Source: Asticcacaulis sp. AC460 (GTDB lineage Bacteria; Pseudomonadota; Alphaproteobacteria; Caulobacterales; Caulobacteraceae). Taken from it: DNA of 64,000 bases. Under the pieces are notes generated by a model, which saw only the letters and a program-made list of their open reading frames with translations, was not told the DNA's origin and did not search any database. The stretch spans positions 1 to 64,000 of the forward strand of contig NZ_AWGD01000002.1 of the NCBI RefSeq assembly GCF_000495795.1, given 5' to 3'. The translations under genes and the position numbers were made by a program. Positions 44,412 to 53,491 of this stretch are shown piece after piece; position 1 is the first letter of the stretch; every line of letters begins with the position of its first letter.

Positions 44412-45386
44412 ATGAAAACTCTGGTGGAAATGAAGTTCGGCTCGCACCTGTACGGCACGGCGACACCGCAATCGGACCTGGACATCAAGGCCGTCTACCT
44501 GCCCGATGCGCGCGATATCCTGCTGCAGAGGGTCAGGCCGTCGGTTAATATCGTCCGCGAAAAGGCACGCGGCGAAAAGAACACGTCGGACGATACCGAC
44601 TTCGAAGCCTACAGCCCGGCCAAGTTCCTCGACCTGCTGGCCGACGGCCAGACCGTGGCGCTGGACATGCTGTTCGCGCCTGACGATATGCTGCTGTCGC
44701 CGCCCGATCCGGTTTGGGCGGAGATCAAAGCCCTGGCGCCGCACCTGTTCAGCCGCAAAACCACGGCCTTCGTCAGCTACTGCCGCCAGCAGGCGCGCAA
44801 ATACGGCGTCAAGGGTGCGCGTCTCGCCGCCGTGCGCCTGGCGCTGGACGGACTGAAAACCATCGAAGAGACCTACGGCGCCAACGCCAAGCTGGGCACG
44901 GCAGAAGCCGAAATCCGCGCCCTGGCCGCCGCCCATGACCTGCTCGACATCGTCGTCCTGCCACATGCCGACGGCAGTCCGGCCACCTATTTCGACATCG
45001 CCGGCAAGAAGGCGATCTTCTCGGCCTCGATCAAGGGCGCGCGAACCCTGGCCCAGACCCTGTTCGATGAGTTCGGCGCCCGCACCCGCGCCGCCGAGGA
45101 CAATCAGGGCGTCGACTGGAAAGCCATGACCCACGCCGTGCGCATCGCAGACCAGGCGATCGAGTTCCTCGATACCCGCCACATCACCTTCCCGCGGCCG
45201 AATGCGGCCCACCTGCTGGCGATCAAATGCGGCGAGATCCCTTACGCCGTTGTGGCCGAAGAGATCGAAACCCTGCTGACCGACGTCGAAGCGGCGGCCC
45301 TGCGCACCGATCTTCCGGAAAGCGCCGATGCCGGCCGGGCCGACGATTTCGTGGCGGCGCTGTATCGCCGGGTGGTGATGGCATGA
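44412..45386 (+). CDS. PF10127-type nucleotidyltransferase, first of a pair
   Basis: The 324-residue protein has the polymerase-beta-like active-site motif GSHLYGTATPQSDLDIKAVY at residues 10-29 (GS...SDxD), with the two acidic metal ligands. The remainder is helical and matches the long form of the PF10127 (Nuc-transf, YcgL/RlaP) family. AGGAAG precedes ATG 44412; the in-frame ATG at 44400 is less likely. The 3' end overlaps the second gene by 4 bp. Family relatives act in RNA repair pathways, but substrate here is unknown. Confidence 0.82.
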   Translation: MKTLVEMKFGSHLYGTATPQSDLDIKAVYLPDARDILLQRVRPSVNIVREKARGEKNTSDDTDFEAYSPAKFLDLLADGQTVALDMLFAPDDMLLSPPDPVWAEIKALAPHLFSRKTTAFVSYCRQQARKYGVKGARLAAVRLALDGLKTIEETYGANAKLGTAEAEIRALAAAHDLLDIVVLPHADGSPATYFDIAGKKAIFSASIKGARTLAQTLFDEFGARTRAAEDNQGVDWKAMTHAVRIADQAIEFLDTRHITFPRPNAAHLLAIKCGEIPYAVVAEEIETLLTDVEAAALRTDLPESADAGRADDFVAALYRRVVMA

Positions 45387-46186
45387 TCGTCCCTTCCCAC
45401 GTGACCGCCGAGGCGCGAGCCTATATCCGCCAGAGGCTGGCCGAACTGGAAGCCGAGCGGCAGGTGCGCATCCTGTTCGCCATCGAATCCGGCAGCCGGG
45501 CCTGGGGCTTTCCCTCGGCTGATAGCGACTATGACATCCGCTTCGTCTATGCCCGCACCCAGGCACAATACCTGTCCGTGCGCGACTATCGCGACGTTAT
45601 CGAAACACCGCTCGTCGAAGATGAAACCCTGGGCGTGCCGTTCGACCTCAACGGCTGGGACCTGCGCAAGGCCCTGCGGCTGGCCATCAATTCCAATCCC
45701 ATCCTGCACGAATGGCTGGTTTCGCCCATCCTCTACGCCGGCGACGACGCCTTGCGCGAAGATATCCGCTGGTTCGTGAAGGCCACCGCCGATCCGGCGG
45801 CCTACGCCTACCATTACGACCGGCTGGCGCGCGGCGCGTGGGAACAGATCGGCGACGAAGACAGCGTTAAAATCAAGCGCTACTGCTACGTCCTGCGTCC
45901 CGTCCTGATGCTGCTGTGGCTGCGGGATCGCGAGGACCTGCCGCCGATGGATGTGGCGTCGCTGTGCGCCGGCCTGAACCTGACGGACGAGCGTCCCGCC
46001 ATGGCGCAGCTCTTCGCGCTGAAACATGCGGCGGGCGAGCAGGACCGCCTGCCGCGCCAGCCGGTTCTTGACGCACTGATCACCCGGGTCCTGGCCAACA
46101 AGCCACCCCGCCCACCCCAGACCGACCGTTTCGATACCCGCACCGTCGAAATGGCCGACGGCCTCTTTCACCGGCTGCTCTCTTAG
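45383..46186 (+). CDS. PF10127-type nucleotidyltransferase, second of a pair
   Basis: The 267-residue protein has the related active-site motif ESGSRAWGFPSADSDYDIRF near 36-55 and the AINSNPILHEWLVSPILY segment of YcgL-type proteins. It is a distinct subfamily from its neighbour. The ATGA overlap means coupled translation. RlaP-type members pair with an RNA ligase in RNA repair; no ligase is visible in this window. The two could act as a heteromeric enzyme, which is inference. Confidence 0.82.
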   Translation: MIVPSHVTAEARAYIRQRLAELEAERQVRILFAIESGSRAWGFPSADSDYDIRFVYARTQAQYLSVRDYRDVIETPLVEDETLGVPFDLNGWDLRKALRLAINSNPILHEWLVSPILYAGDDALREDIRWFVKATADPAAYAYHYDRLARGAWEQIGDEDSVKIKRYCYVLRPVLMLLWLRDREDLPPMDVASLCAGLNLTDERPAMAQLFALKHAAGEQDRLPRQPVLDALITRVLANKPPRPPQTDRFDTRTVEMADGLFHRLLS

Positions 46187-46250
46187 GCAAACCTTTGCTG
46201 CGTTAACCAAATCCTGTCGTATATCTGTAACGGTCCACGCGGACTGTACC

Positions 46251-46268
46251 CATGGTAGCGCAACCATG
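46251..46268. promoter_or_regulatory. LacI-like palindrome upstream of rhamnose isomerase
   Basis: CATGGTagcgcaACCATG is an inverted repeat of 6-bp arms around AGCGCA. This form (TGGTAGCGC-ACCA) resembles operators of LacI-family sugar regulators. It lies 78 bp before the isomerase start. No LacI gene is in the window. Confidence 0.4.
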
Positions 46269-46346
46269 ATAAGCAGTTGAATTGACGAAAAGCCGACTTC
46301 GCGCGATGGTCTGGAAAAACAGACAAAGTAACGGGAGTGGATTCAG

Positions 46347-47672
46347 ATGGGTTTTCTGGCAGTCGACAGAAAAATCGCGACCATACCTCAGGAAGTTATC
46401 GCGCGCGCTAATGCGAAACTGATGGATGCGCATCTGGCCGATTATGACGCCCTGGCGGCGCGTCTGGTCCGCGTCAATATCGACATCGAAGACCTGGTCG
46501 AAAAGCTGATGGCCTTTTCCGTCGGCCTGCCATCGTGGGGTATGGTGTCGGGCGGTACGCGGTATGCCCGCTTCCCCCTGCCCGGCGAACCCACCAATGT
46601 CTTCGAAAAGGTCGAGGACTGCTCCGTCGTCAATCAGCTCGCCGGCCTGACCCCGCGGGTGTCCCTGCACTTTCCGTGGGACAAGTGCGACGACTACGAA
46701 GCCCTGCGCCAGTATACCCAGACGCTCGGCATCGGCTTCGACGCCATCAATTCCAACACCTTCCAGGACCAGACCGGCCAGAAGCGGTCCTACAAGTTTG
46801 GCTCCCTGTCGCATTCGCAACTGGCGACGCGGCAACAGGCGATCGAACATAACCTGGAATGCCTCGATATAGGCAAGAAGCTAGGCTCCAAGGCGCTGAC
46901 CGTGTGGATCGGCGACGGCTCCAACTTCCCGGGCCAGGTCGAATTCACCGACACGCTGGAGCGCTATCTCGAAAGCCTGCGCACGGTCTATGGCCAGCTA
47001 CCGGACGACTGGCGGCTGCTGATCGAGCACAAGATGTACGAGCCGGCCTTCTATTCGACGGTCATCCAGGACTGGGGCACCTCGATCCTGTGCGCCCAAG
47101 CCCTGGGCGACAAGGCGCAGTGCCTGGTCGACCTGGGCCACCACGCGCCCAACGTCAATATCGAGATGATCGTGGCCCGCCTGTCGCAGTTCGGCAAGCT
47201 GGGTGGCTTCCACTTCAACGATTCCAAGTATGGCGACGACGACCTGGATTCGGGCTCGATCAATCCATTCCAGCTCTTCCTGGTGTTCAACGAACTGGTC
47301 TCGGCCGAAAAGCGCGCAGAACGTACCGGTACGCGGTTTACCCCGTCCTATATGATGGACCAGACCCACAACGTCACCGACCCGATCGAGAGCCTGCTGA
47401 ACTCAGCGCGGGCGATCGCCGGCGCCTATGTCAAGGCGCTGATCGTCGACCGCGACGCCATGCGCGCCTATCAGGAAGACAATGACGTCATCATGGCACA
47501 CAACTGCCTGCGCCTGGCGTTTGAAAGCGATGTCCGCGCGGCCTTGGCCATGGCGCGGGTGCGGATGGGCGGGGCGATCGACCCGATCGCCGCCTATCGC
47601 GAAAGCGGTTACCGCGCCCACAAGGCCGACACCCGCAAGGCGCGCACCGAACTGGCCGGCGGGATCGTTTAA
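46347..47672 (+). CDS. rhaI: L-rhamnose isomerase (catabolic type)
   Basis: The 441-residue protein is a TIM-barrel sugar isomerase of the RhaI type used by rhizobia and pseudomonads. Visible segments include LHFPWDKCDDYEALRQY, GDGSNFPGQVEF, LIEHKMYEPAFYSTV, VDLGHHAPNVNIE and FHFNDSKYGDDDLDSGS, holding the Glu, Asp and His metal ligands. It converts L-rhamnose to L-rhamnulose using a divalent metal, feeding the kinase at 17563. GGGAG precedes ATG 46347. Its stop shares TTAA with the convergent acyl-CoA ligase gene. Confidence 0.92.
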   Translation: MGFLAVDRKIATIPQEVIARANAKLMDAHLADYDALAARLVRVNIDIEDLVEKLMAFSVGLPSWGMVSGGTRYARFPLPGEPTNVFEKVEDCSVVNQLAGLTPRVSLHFPWDKCDDYEALRQYTQTLGIGFDAINSNTFQDQTGQKRSYKFGSLSHSQLATRQQAIEHNLECLDIGKKLGSKALTVWIGDGSNFPGQVEFTDTLERYLESLRTVYGQLPDDWRLLIEHKMYEPAFYSTVIQDWGTSILCAQALGDKAQCLVDLGHHAPNVNIEMIVARLSQFGKLGGFHFNDSKYGDDDLDSGSINPFQLFLVFNELVSAEKRAERTGTRFTPSYMMDQTHNVTDPIESLLNSARAIAGAYVKALIVDRDAMRAYQEDNDVIMAHNCLRLAFESDVRAALAMARVRMGGAIDPIAAYRESGYRAHKADTRKARTELAGGIV

Positions 47673-49303
47673 AGCTTCTGTGCCTGGGGGTGATGTTCCA
47701 TCCCATACAGTTCGCGCAGCTTCGTCTTCAGGATCTTGCCGGTCGCGGTGTGCGGGATCTCATCGACCACGATGTAGTCCTCCGGGATCCACCATTTGGC
47801 GACATGGGGTTCGATCACCTTACGCAACTCAGACCCCGTGATGGTTTTGCCCGGGTGCAGGGCCAGGATATAGCGCGGCCGTTCGCTCCACTTTGAGTCC
47901 ATACGCGCGATCACCGCCGCCTCGCGCACGCTGGGGTGCTGCAGCGCCAAATTCTCCAGCTCGATCGAACTGATCCATTCGCCCCCGGTCTTGATGACGT
48001 CCTTGGACCGGTCGACGATGTTCATGAAGCCGTCGCCGTCGATCGTGGCGATGTCGCCGGTGCGGAACCAGCCGTCGGCCGTGAACTGGTCGCTTTCGGC
48101 ATTATTGAAATAGGCCGAGATGATCCACGGTCCGCGCACCTCCAGCTCGCCACGCGCCACGCCGTCCCACGGCAGGCCCTTGCCGTCCGGACCGGTGATG
48201 CGCATCTCGATGCCGAAGGGCGCCCTGCCCTGCTTCAGCATCAGCTTCATCCGGTCGTCGGCGTCCAGGGTCTCCTGTTTCGACGACAGGACACTGACCG
48301 AACCCAGGGGTGAGGTTTCCGTCATGCCCCAGGCATGGACAGCCAAGGCCTTGTGGGCAGCGAAGCGTTCGATCAGGGTCTGAGGACAGGCCGCGCCGCC
48401 GACGACCACGCGGCGCAGCGGCGCCACGGACTGACCCGCCTGGTCGCAGTGGTTCAGCAGGTTCATCCAGATGGTCGGCACGCCCGCCGAGATGGTCACC
48501 CCTTCGCCGCGGATGATCTCCAGCAGCCCCGGTCCGTCCAGCCGCGGTCCCGGCAGGACCAGCCGCGCCCCGACCAGGGCGGCGGCATAGGGCACGCCCC
48601 AGGCATTGACGTGGAACATCGGCACCACCGGCAGGACGGTTTCTTCCGGCGTGAAGCCGAACAGGCCCGGCTGGTTGAGGCCCATGGCATGCAAGACGGT
48701 CGAGCGGTGCGAATAGAGCACGCCCTTCGGGTTGCCCGTCGTCCCCGAGGTGTAGCACAGGCCGGCCGCCGTGCGTTCGTCGAACTGCGGCCAGTCGAAA
48801 TGGTCGGGCTCATTGGCAATCAGATCTTCGTAGCACAGGGCGCGCTGCAGGATATTGCCCGGCATCTGGTCGCGGCTGCCCATCACCACCACGCCCTTGA
48901 CCGACGGCAGGTTGAGGATCATCGCCTCGACCAGGGGCGCGAAGCACGGATCGGTGAAGATGTACTGGTCTTTCGCGTCATTGACGATGAATTCGATCTG
49001 TTCGCGGAACAGGCGCGGATTGACCGTGTGGCAGACGAAACCGGCGCCGGGCGCGGCATAATAGAGCTCGAAATGGCGGTAATTGTTCCAGGCCAGGGTG
49101 GCGATCCGGTCGCCCGGCTGCAGACCCAGCCTTTTCAGTGCGTGGGCCAGTTTTGCCGCCCGCCGCCCGGCATCGGCATAGGTGTACCGGTGCAGGCTCG
49201 AATCCTCGTTGCGGGAAACGATCTCCTTATGGGCATGATACTTGGCGGCATAGTCGAGTACGGCGGAAATGAGCAGAGGCCCATCCATCATCAATCCGAG
49301 CAC
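47669..49303 (-). CDS. Long- or medium-chain acyl-CoA ligase
   Basis: The 544-residue adenylate-forming enzyme shows the AMP signature [16 protein letters not shown], the motif [24 protein letters not shown] and the C-terminal lysine in [10 protein letters not shown]. It activates a fatty acid to its CoA ester. The start is GTG 49303 with AAGGGA in good position; ATG 49291 is an alternative. It resembles ligases used for medium- to long-chain acids. No beta-oxidation genes adjoin it, so chain length and role are open. Confidence 0.92.
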   Translation of the reverse strand: MLGLMMDGPLLISAVLDYAAKYHAHKEIVSRNEDSSLHRYTYADAGRRAAKLAHALKRLGLQPGDRIATLAWNNYRHFELYYAAPGAGFVCHTVNPRLFREQIEFIVNDAKDQYIFTDPCFAPLVEAMILNLPSVKGVVVMGSRDQMPGNILQRALCYEDLIANEPDHFDWPQFDERTAAGLCYTSGTTGNPKGVLYSHRSTVLHAMGLNQPGLFGFTPEETVLPVVPMFHVNAWGVPYAAALVGARLVLPGPRLDGPGLLEIIRGEGVTISAGVPTIWMNLLNHCDQAGQSVAPLRRVVVGGAACPQTLIERFAAHKALAVHAWGMTETSPLGSVSVLSSKQETLDADDRMKLMLKQGRAPFGIEMRITGPDGKGLPWDGVARGELEVRGPWIISAYFNNAESDQFTADGWFRTGDIATIDGDGFMNIVDRSKDVIKTGGEWISSIELENLALQHPSVREAAVIARMDSKWSERPRYILALHPGKTITGSELRKVIEPHVAKWWIPEDYIVVDEIPHTATGKILKTKLRELYGMEHHPQAQKL

Positions 49304-49386
49304 GGCGTTTCCCTTTGGTCATTTTATCTTGTTGGGTCGAGCCTAACAAAACTTGACGCGAAGGGAAAGATAATTGTGCGTGAACG

Positions 49387-50466
49387 TCAGGTGCCGGCGC
49401 GCCGCCGGGGTTTCTTCGGCGCCGATTCCGGCCCCGATCCGGGTTGCTCTTCCTTCTTGCTGACGTCCTCGCCTTTGTAGAAACGCATGACCAGGGTGTA
49501 GAGCACGACCGTCAGCGGCATGGCGTAGAGGATGCCGACCGGCCCCAGCAGGCCCGCGAAACCAACCACGGCGAACAGGGTCAGGACCATCGGCACCGAC
49601 GAGATGCGGTTCTGCACCGCCGGCGTGATCAGGTTGCTCTCCAGCTGCGACACACCGACATAGAGCACCAGGGCGTAGAGGAACTTGTCGAGACCCGCGG
49701 CGCTGGCCAGCAGCAGGCCGGGACCGGCCGAGATCACCGGACCGACGATGGGAACGAACTGGGCCAGGCCAGACATCATGCCCAGCGCCAGGGCCGACGG
49801 CACACCCATGACCCACAGGCCGACGCCGGTCATGACGCCAACGACGATCATCGAGATGAACTGGCCCAGGAACCACAGCTGCAGCGCCTTGCCGGCGATG
49901 TTCAGCGAATCCTTGACGCGCGGCTTGTAGCTTTCCGGGGAGAGGAAGACGATGCCGTCGCGGTACATGGCCGGGTGAATGGCCAGCAGGATGCCAGCGA
50001 TCAGGGCGACGAGGAAATTGGCCACGCCCGACAGGAGATTGCCGGCGAGTTGCGGAATCTTGGAGGCGACACCGCCCGCCTGGTCACCCAGGGCATCGAT
50101 CTGGGCCTGGACCTCGTCATTGAGACCTGCGGCTTCGAGGCGGGTCTGGAGTTCGGCCCACGCGACCGGCAGTTGTTTCGACAGGATCTGGACCTGGGCG
50201 ACGATATCGCGGCCGAACAGATAGAAGGTGGTGAAGACCACGCCGACGACCAGAAGGACCGCGGCCAGAACGGCCAGGGGCGCATTGAGCTTGAAGACAT
50301 TCATCAAAGGCTCGGCGATGCCGCGCAGCACCACGGCGATCACGATGGCGCCGAAGATTAGGACCCAAAGGTTCATCAGGTGATAGGCCAGCAAGGTCGC
50401 CGCCACCGCCAGGATGACAAAGCCCACCCTCTGCATGAACCCGCGTGTCAGACCGTCATTTGTCAT
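49387..50466 (-). CDS. AI-2E family (PerM-like) membrane transporter
   Basis: The 359-residue protein has about seven to eight membrane helices, a central hydrophilic domain (about 75-150), and the family motifs GLAQFVPIVGPVISAGPGLLLA, SQLESNLITPAVQNR and GFAGLLGPVGILYAMPLTVVLYT. ATG 50466 follows GAGGTGG. The lysine-rich tail KKPRRRAGT is cytoplasmic. Family members export diverse small molecules or act as sodium-proton antiporters; the autoinducer-2 link applies to few. Substrate is unknown. Confidence 0.88.
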   Translation of the reverse strand: MTNDGLTRGFMQRVGFVILAVAATLLAYHLMNLWVLIFGAIVIAVVLRGIAEPLMNVFKLNAPLAVLAAVLLVVGVVFTTFYLFGRDIVAQVQILSKQLPVAWAELQTRLEAAGLNDEVQAQIDALGDQAGGVASKIPQLAGNLLSGVANFLVALIAGILLAIHPAMYRDGIVFLSPESYKPRVKDSLNIAGKALQLWFLGQFISMIVVGVMTGVGLWVMGVPSALALGMMSGLAQFVPIVGPVISAGPGLLLASAAGLDKFLYALVLYVGVSQLESNLITPAVQNRISSVPMVLTLFAVVGFAGLLGPVGILYAMPLTVVLYTLVMRFYKGEDVSKKEEQPGSGPESAPKKPRRRAGT

Positions 50467-50617
50467 ACTCACCACCTCATCCCGACTCGATCAGGCCTCA
50501 CGACTCCACAGCGCGTCTCAACTTGCAAGCCGTAAGTGACATTCAACCCGAAGATGCGGTTGACAAGGCCCGCGCCCCGTGTTCATGATTTGTCCACAAC
50601 AGCAAGGGTGGATGGTA

Positions 50618-51220
50618 ATGTTGCACAAGGCGGGAGTGGCGGTCGTAGTCGGATTGATGATGACGGCTCCGTCATGGGCTGCTGACGGCCCGTTCGGTAT
50701 CGCCATGGGGACCAGGCTCGAGGATCTCGCCCTTTCACCGAAAGAGCCAATTAGCGGCGATAACCCCGTACAAACCTACGGCGTTATACCGCCGATACCC
50801 AATGACCAATTTTCCGACTATCATGTCGAACTTACGGAAAAAGCGGGAGTCTGCGTCATCACCGCTTTTGGACATAAGCAATTGAATGATTTGGACGGCG
50901 CCAGGGTCAGCGCCGTTTTCACGACGTTGAAGACCGCTCTCAGCCGGAAGTACGGCCCGTCCACGGATACCCTTGAGGGTCTGAACGATGGCGCCGTGCT
51001 CACCGGACATGACCAGTTTGCCGCCTCGCTGAGCAAGTACCAGCGTCATTTGTCAAGCGGTTGGGACAGCATCGACCCAGCATCACAGATCGAAAGCATC
51101 GCTTTGATCGCCGGATCACCAAAAGGCCGGGACACATATATCATCCTGAACTATCAGATGAAAAACTTCAGTCAGTGCCTGGATGAATCCGTTCCCGACG
51201 CCGGCGATAAGGGGTTATGA
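50618..51220 (+). CDS. Small secreted protein, tandem family member A
   Basis: The 200-residue product has a signal peptide (MLHKAGVAVVVGLMMTAPSWAA). It is followed by the family opening GPFGIAMGTRLEDL and later family motifs: VCVITAFG, LKTALSRKYGPS, DGAVLTGHDQFAASL and NFSQC. It is the most divergent copy and shares about a third of positions with the others by eye. Two cysteines, in VCV and in the C-terminal FSQC, recur in the others and may pair in the periplasm. ATG 50618 is preferred over earlier codons by ribosome-site spacing. Function unknown. Confidence 0.8.
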   Translation: MLHKAGVAVVVGLMMTAPSWAADGPFGIAMGTRLEDLALSPKEPISGDNPVQTYGVIPPIPNDQFSDYHVELTEKAGVCVITAFGHKQLNDLDGARVSAVFTTLKTALSRKYGPSTDTLEGLNDGAVLTGHDQFAASLSKYQRHLSSGWDSIDPASQIESIALIAGSPKGRDTYIILNYQMKNFSQCLDESVPDAGDKGL

Positions 51221-51279
51221 TTATCATCGCCTTCCGTGGCCTGGTTCCTTGCACCACATAGAGAACGAGGGGAGCTGAA

Positions 51280-51867
51280 GTGTTAAAACAGTTATTGTTC
51301 GCGATGGCGGTCGGATGTCTGGTTACAACGCCGGCTTTTGCCGGTGCTTTTGGCATCGAGATGGGGACGCCGCTCAGTCAATTGAAAGACCCGGACCTGA
51401 TGAACGGGTCCGGCCCCGTCAAGACCTATTACGTCACGGCGCCCCAGCCCAATTCGGAATTCGAAAGATATGTCGTCACCCTGACGACGCAGACGGGCGT
51501 ATGTTCCGTCGTCGGGTTCGGCCGGCTCTACGATAATGACAGATACGGAAACGCCGTTCGTCCCCCCTACGAACGACTGAAGTCGGTTTTGACCACGAAG
51601 TATGGTCCCCCCGTTTCGGACCAGTACGCTTTGCTCCCTGACGCCCTGTGGAACAAGGACAGCGATTTTGCAGCATCGATTTACCGGAAAGAACGCGTCG
51701 TGGCCGTCGGATGGCGGCTTGACGAAAGGCCGGGAAATATGAATTCGGTCACCATGATGATCAGTTCCAATGCCGACGACACCACGAGCGTGACGATCGC
51801 CTATGGCTTCAAGAACTACGATAAGTGCAACCAGATAGCCGAGCAGAGCGATAATAGCGGCCTTTAA
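51280..51867 (+). CDS. Small secreted protein, tandem family member B
   Basis: This 195-residue paralogue starts with GTG 51280 behind GAGGGGAG. It has a signal peptide (MLKQLLFAMAVGCLVTTPAFA), then AFGIEMGTPLSQL, APQPNSEFERYVVTLTTQTGVC, LKSVLTTKYGPP, DALWNKDSDFAAS and YGFKNYDKC. The two conserved cysteines are present. It is closest to members C and E. No enzymatic motif is seen; the fold is predicted to be a compact periplasmic domain. Confidence 0.8.
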   Translation: MLKQLLFAMAVGCLVTTPAFAGAFGIEMGTPLSQLKDPDLMNGSGPVKTYYVTAPQPNSEFERYVVTLTTQTGVCSVVGFGRLYDNDRYGNAVRPPYERLKSVLTTKYGPPVSDQYALLPDALWNKDSDFAASIYRKERVVAVGWRLDERPGNMNSVTMMISSNADDTTSVTIAYGFKNYDKCNQIAEQSDNSGL

Positions 51868-51883
51868 TGTGAGGAAGAACAGG

Positions 51884-52447
51884 ATGTACAAGGCACTTAT
51901 GATAGCGGCTGCGACCATTCTGATGAGCGCCAACGCCGCACTGGCCGGGCCCTTCGGCATCGAGATGGGTACGCGGCTTAAGGATCTTCAGGTCCAGCAG
52001 GTGATCGGGGTCTCCGGTCTGGTTAAGGAGGCGCTGGTCACAGTTCCACAACCCGACCCGGAGTTTGAGCTCTATATGGTTAGCGTCTCGGAGACGGCCG
52101 GGGTTTGCAATATTCTCGCAGTAGGCGTGACCTATAAGGACGATCACGACGGACAGAAGGTCATGGCGGCCTTCGACAGGCTTTCCCGGGCCCTGGCAGA
52201 AACATACGGCATGCCTATGGACAGCCAGAACGAGCTCAAAGCCGGTGCGGTCTGGAAGGATGACGCCGACTTCGCCGCCTCGGTTCTTCACGAAGAGCGG
52301 GACGTCTACATGATGTGGCTCGGCAGCCGCAAACCTGGTGCGGAAAATATCCTGAACATCATGCTGGCCGTCCAGGCCTCCAGCGAGTCAGAGACCCAAC
52401 TGGTGCTGAAGTATGACTTCAAAAATGCCCCCAAAGCCTGCCGCTAA
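51884..52447 (+). CDS. Small secreted protein, tandem family member C
   Basis: The 187-residue paralogue starts at ATG 51884 just after AGGAAGAACAGG and follows member B by 16 bp, so they are co-transcribed. Signal peptide (MYKALMIAAATILMSANAALA), then GPFGIEMGTRLKDL, VPQPDPEFELYMVSV, AGVCNILAVG, AVWKDDADFAAS and a short end KNAPKACR in which the C-terminal cysteine survives. Confidence 0.8.
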   Translation: MYKALMIAAATILMSANAALAGPFGIEMGTRLKDLQVQQVIGVSGLVKEALVTVPQPDPEFELYMVSVSETAGVCNILAVGVTYKDDHDGQKVMAAFDRLSRALAETYGMPMDSQNELKAGAVWKDDADFAASVLHEERDVYMMWLGSRKPGAENILNIMLAVQASSESETQLVLKYDFKNAPKACR

Positions 52448-52516
52448 CCGGCGGGAACATCTACAGAAAGCTTTCCAATATTCATTTTTCCGCAACGGTG
52501 ATTAGCAGGCAAGGTG

Positions 52517-52747
52517 ATGATCAGGATCCGCGTTTGGATGATTGTGGCATGCCTGACAGTGGGCACTCCAGCCTTTGCCGCAGATAGTGTCTTTGGTGTA
52601 AAAATGGGAACACCGCTAAAGAAGCTGACGGTCGTCGAGGTTTTCGACGACTCCGGCCCGGTCAAATCCTACGATGTCCGGGTTCCGGCGCCGAGTGCGC
52701 GACGGACTTGGCCGCCTCGTCCTCGTTCAGGACCATTGTATCGCTAG
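52517..52747 (+). pseudogene. Truncated copy of the secreted family (member D)
   Basis: The frame opens MIRIRVWMIVACLTVGTPAFA, a signal peptide, then SVFGVKMGTPLKKLTVVEV and DDSGPVKSYDVRVPAP, matching the family up to the point where others read NSEFE. From about 52693 the similarity ends abruptly; the frame runs through unrelated sequence to a stop at 52747. About two thirds of the domain, including both cysteines, is missing. The replaced DNA reads as a plausible protein fragment on the opposite strand. Confidence 0.75.
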
Positions 52748-52860
52748 CGATCTCCATAAGGGTCAGGACCAGGCTGGTGACAACATCCTGAGATTGTTCT
52801 TGACTTTAGCTGGATCTTTTGTTCACTTTTTGTCCTGCGCATAGGGAGGGTTTTGGGATT

Positions 52861-53454
52861 ATGCGGAAAGTTATCTTGGCAGCCGCCACTGCGACCAGCG
52901 TGTTGCTGGCAGCGACGGCCGCTTTCGCGGGACCATTCGGGATAAAGATGGGCGCTCAGGTCAAAGATCTGAAAGTCGTTGAGAAGCACGATATGAGCGC
53001 CCCCTGGGAGGCCTACAGCATATCTGTTCCCCAGCCCAACTCAGAATTCGAAAGCTATATGATCGTCCTTACGCCGCAAACCGGTGTCTGCAAGGTTCTT
53101 GCAATAGGAAAAACTTATGAAGACGACCGCTACGGCACTTCCGTTCGATCGGCCTACGACAAATTGAAGTCCGCGCTCAGCCAAAAATATGGACAACCCA
53201 AAGACTACGATTTTCTGTCCAGTGGTGCTCTCTGGAAGGACAGTGAAGATTTTGCCGCCTCACTCGACAAGAACGAAAGGACATTAGCTTCGTTTTGGTC
53301 AGTTCCGCTCGACGCTTCAAATGAGATTGCCGACATCCAGCTGTCAGCAGAGGGCGCCAGTCTGTCAGATACCTATATTAGTTTGTCTTACGAGTTGCGT
53401 AATTTCGACCAGTGCGTAAAACTGAAAGACAGCACCGACAATAACGGATTATAA
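52861..53454 (+). CDS. Small secreted protein, tandem family member E
   Basis: This 197-residue paralogue has a signal peptide (MRKVILAAATATSVLLAATAAFA), GPFGIKMGAQVKDL, VPQPNSEFESYMIVLTPQTGVC, YDKLKSALSQKYGQP, GALWKDSEDFAASLDK and YELRNFDQC. Both cysteines are kept. The start follows GGGAGGGTTTTGGG. It ends 37 bp before the convergent murG stop. It and member B look like the best-conserved copies. Confidence 0.82.
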   Translation: MRKVILAAATATSVLLAATAAFAGPFGIKMGAQVKDLKVVEKHDMSAPWEAYSISVPQPNSEFESYMIVLTPQTGVCKVLAIGKTYEDDRYGTSVRSAYDKLKSALSQKYGQPKDYDFLSSGALWKDSEDFAASLDKNERTLASFWSVPLDASNEIADIQLSAEGASLSDTYISLSYELRNFDQCVKLKDSTDNNGL

Positions 53455-53491
53455 CCCGTCAGCGCCGATTCCCCGGATACCGAGGCGAGGG

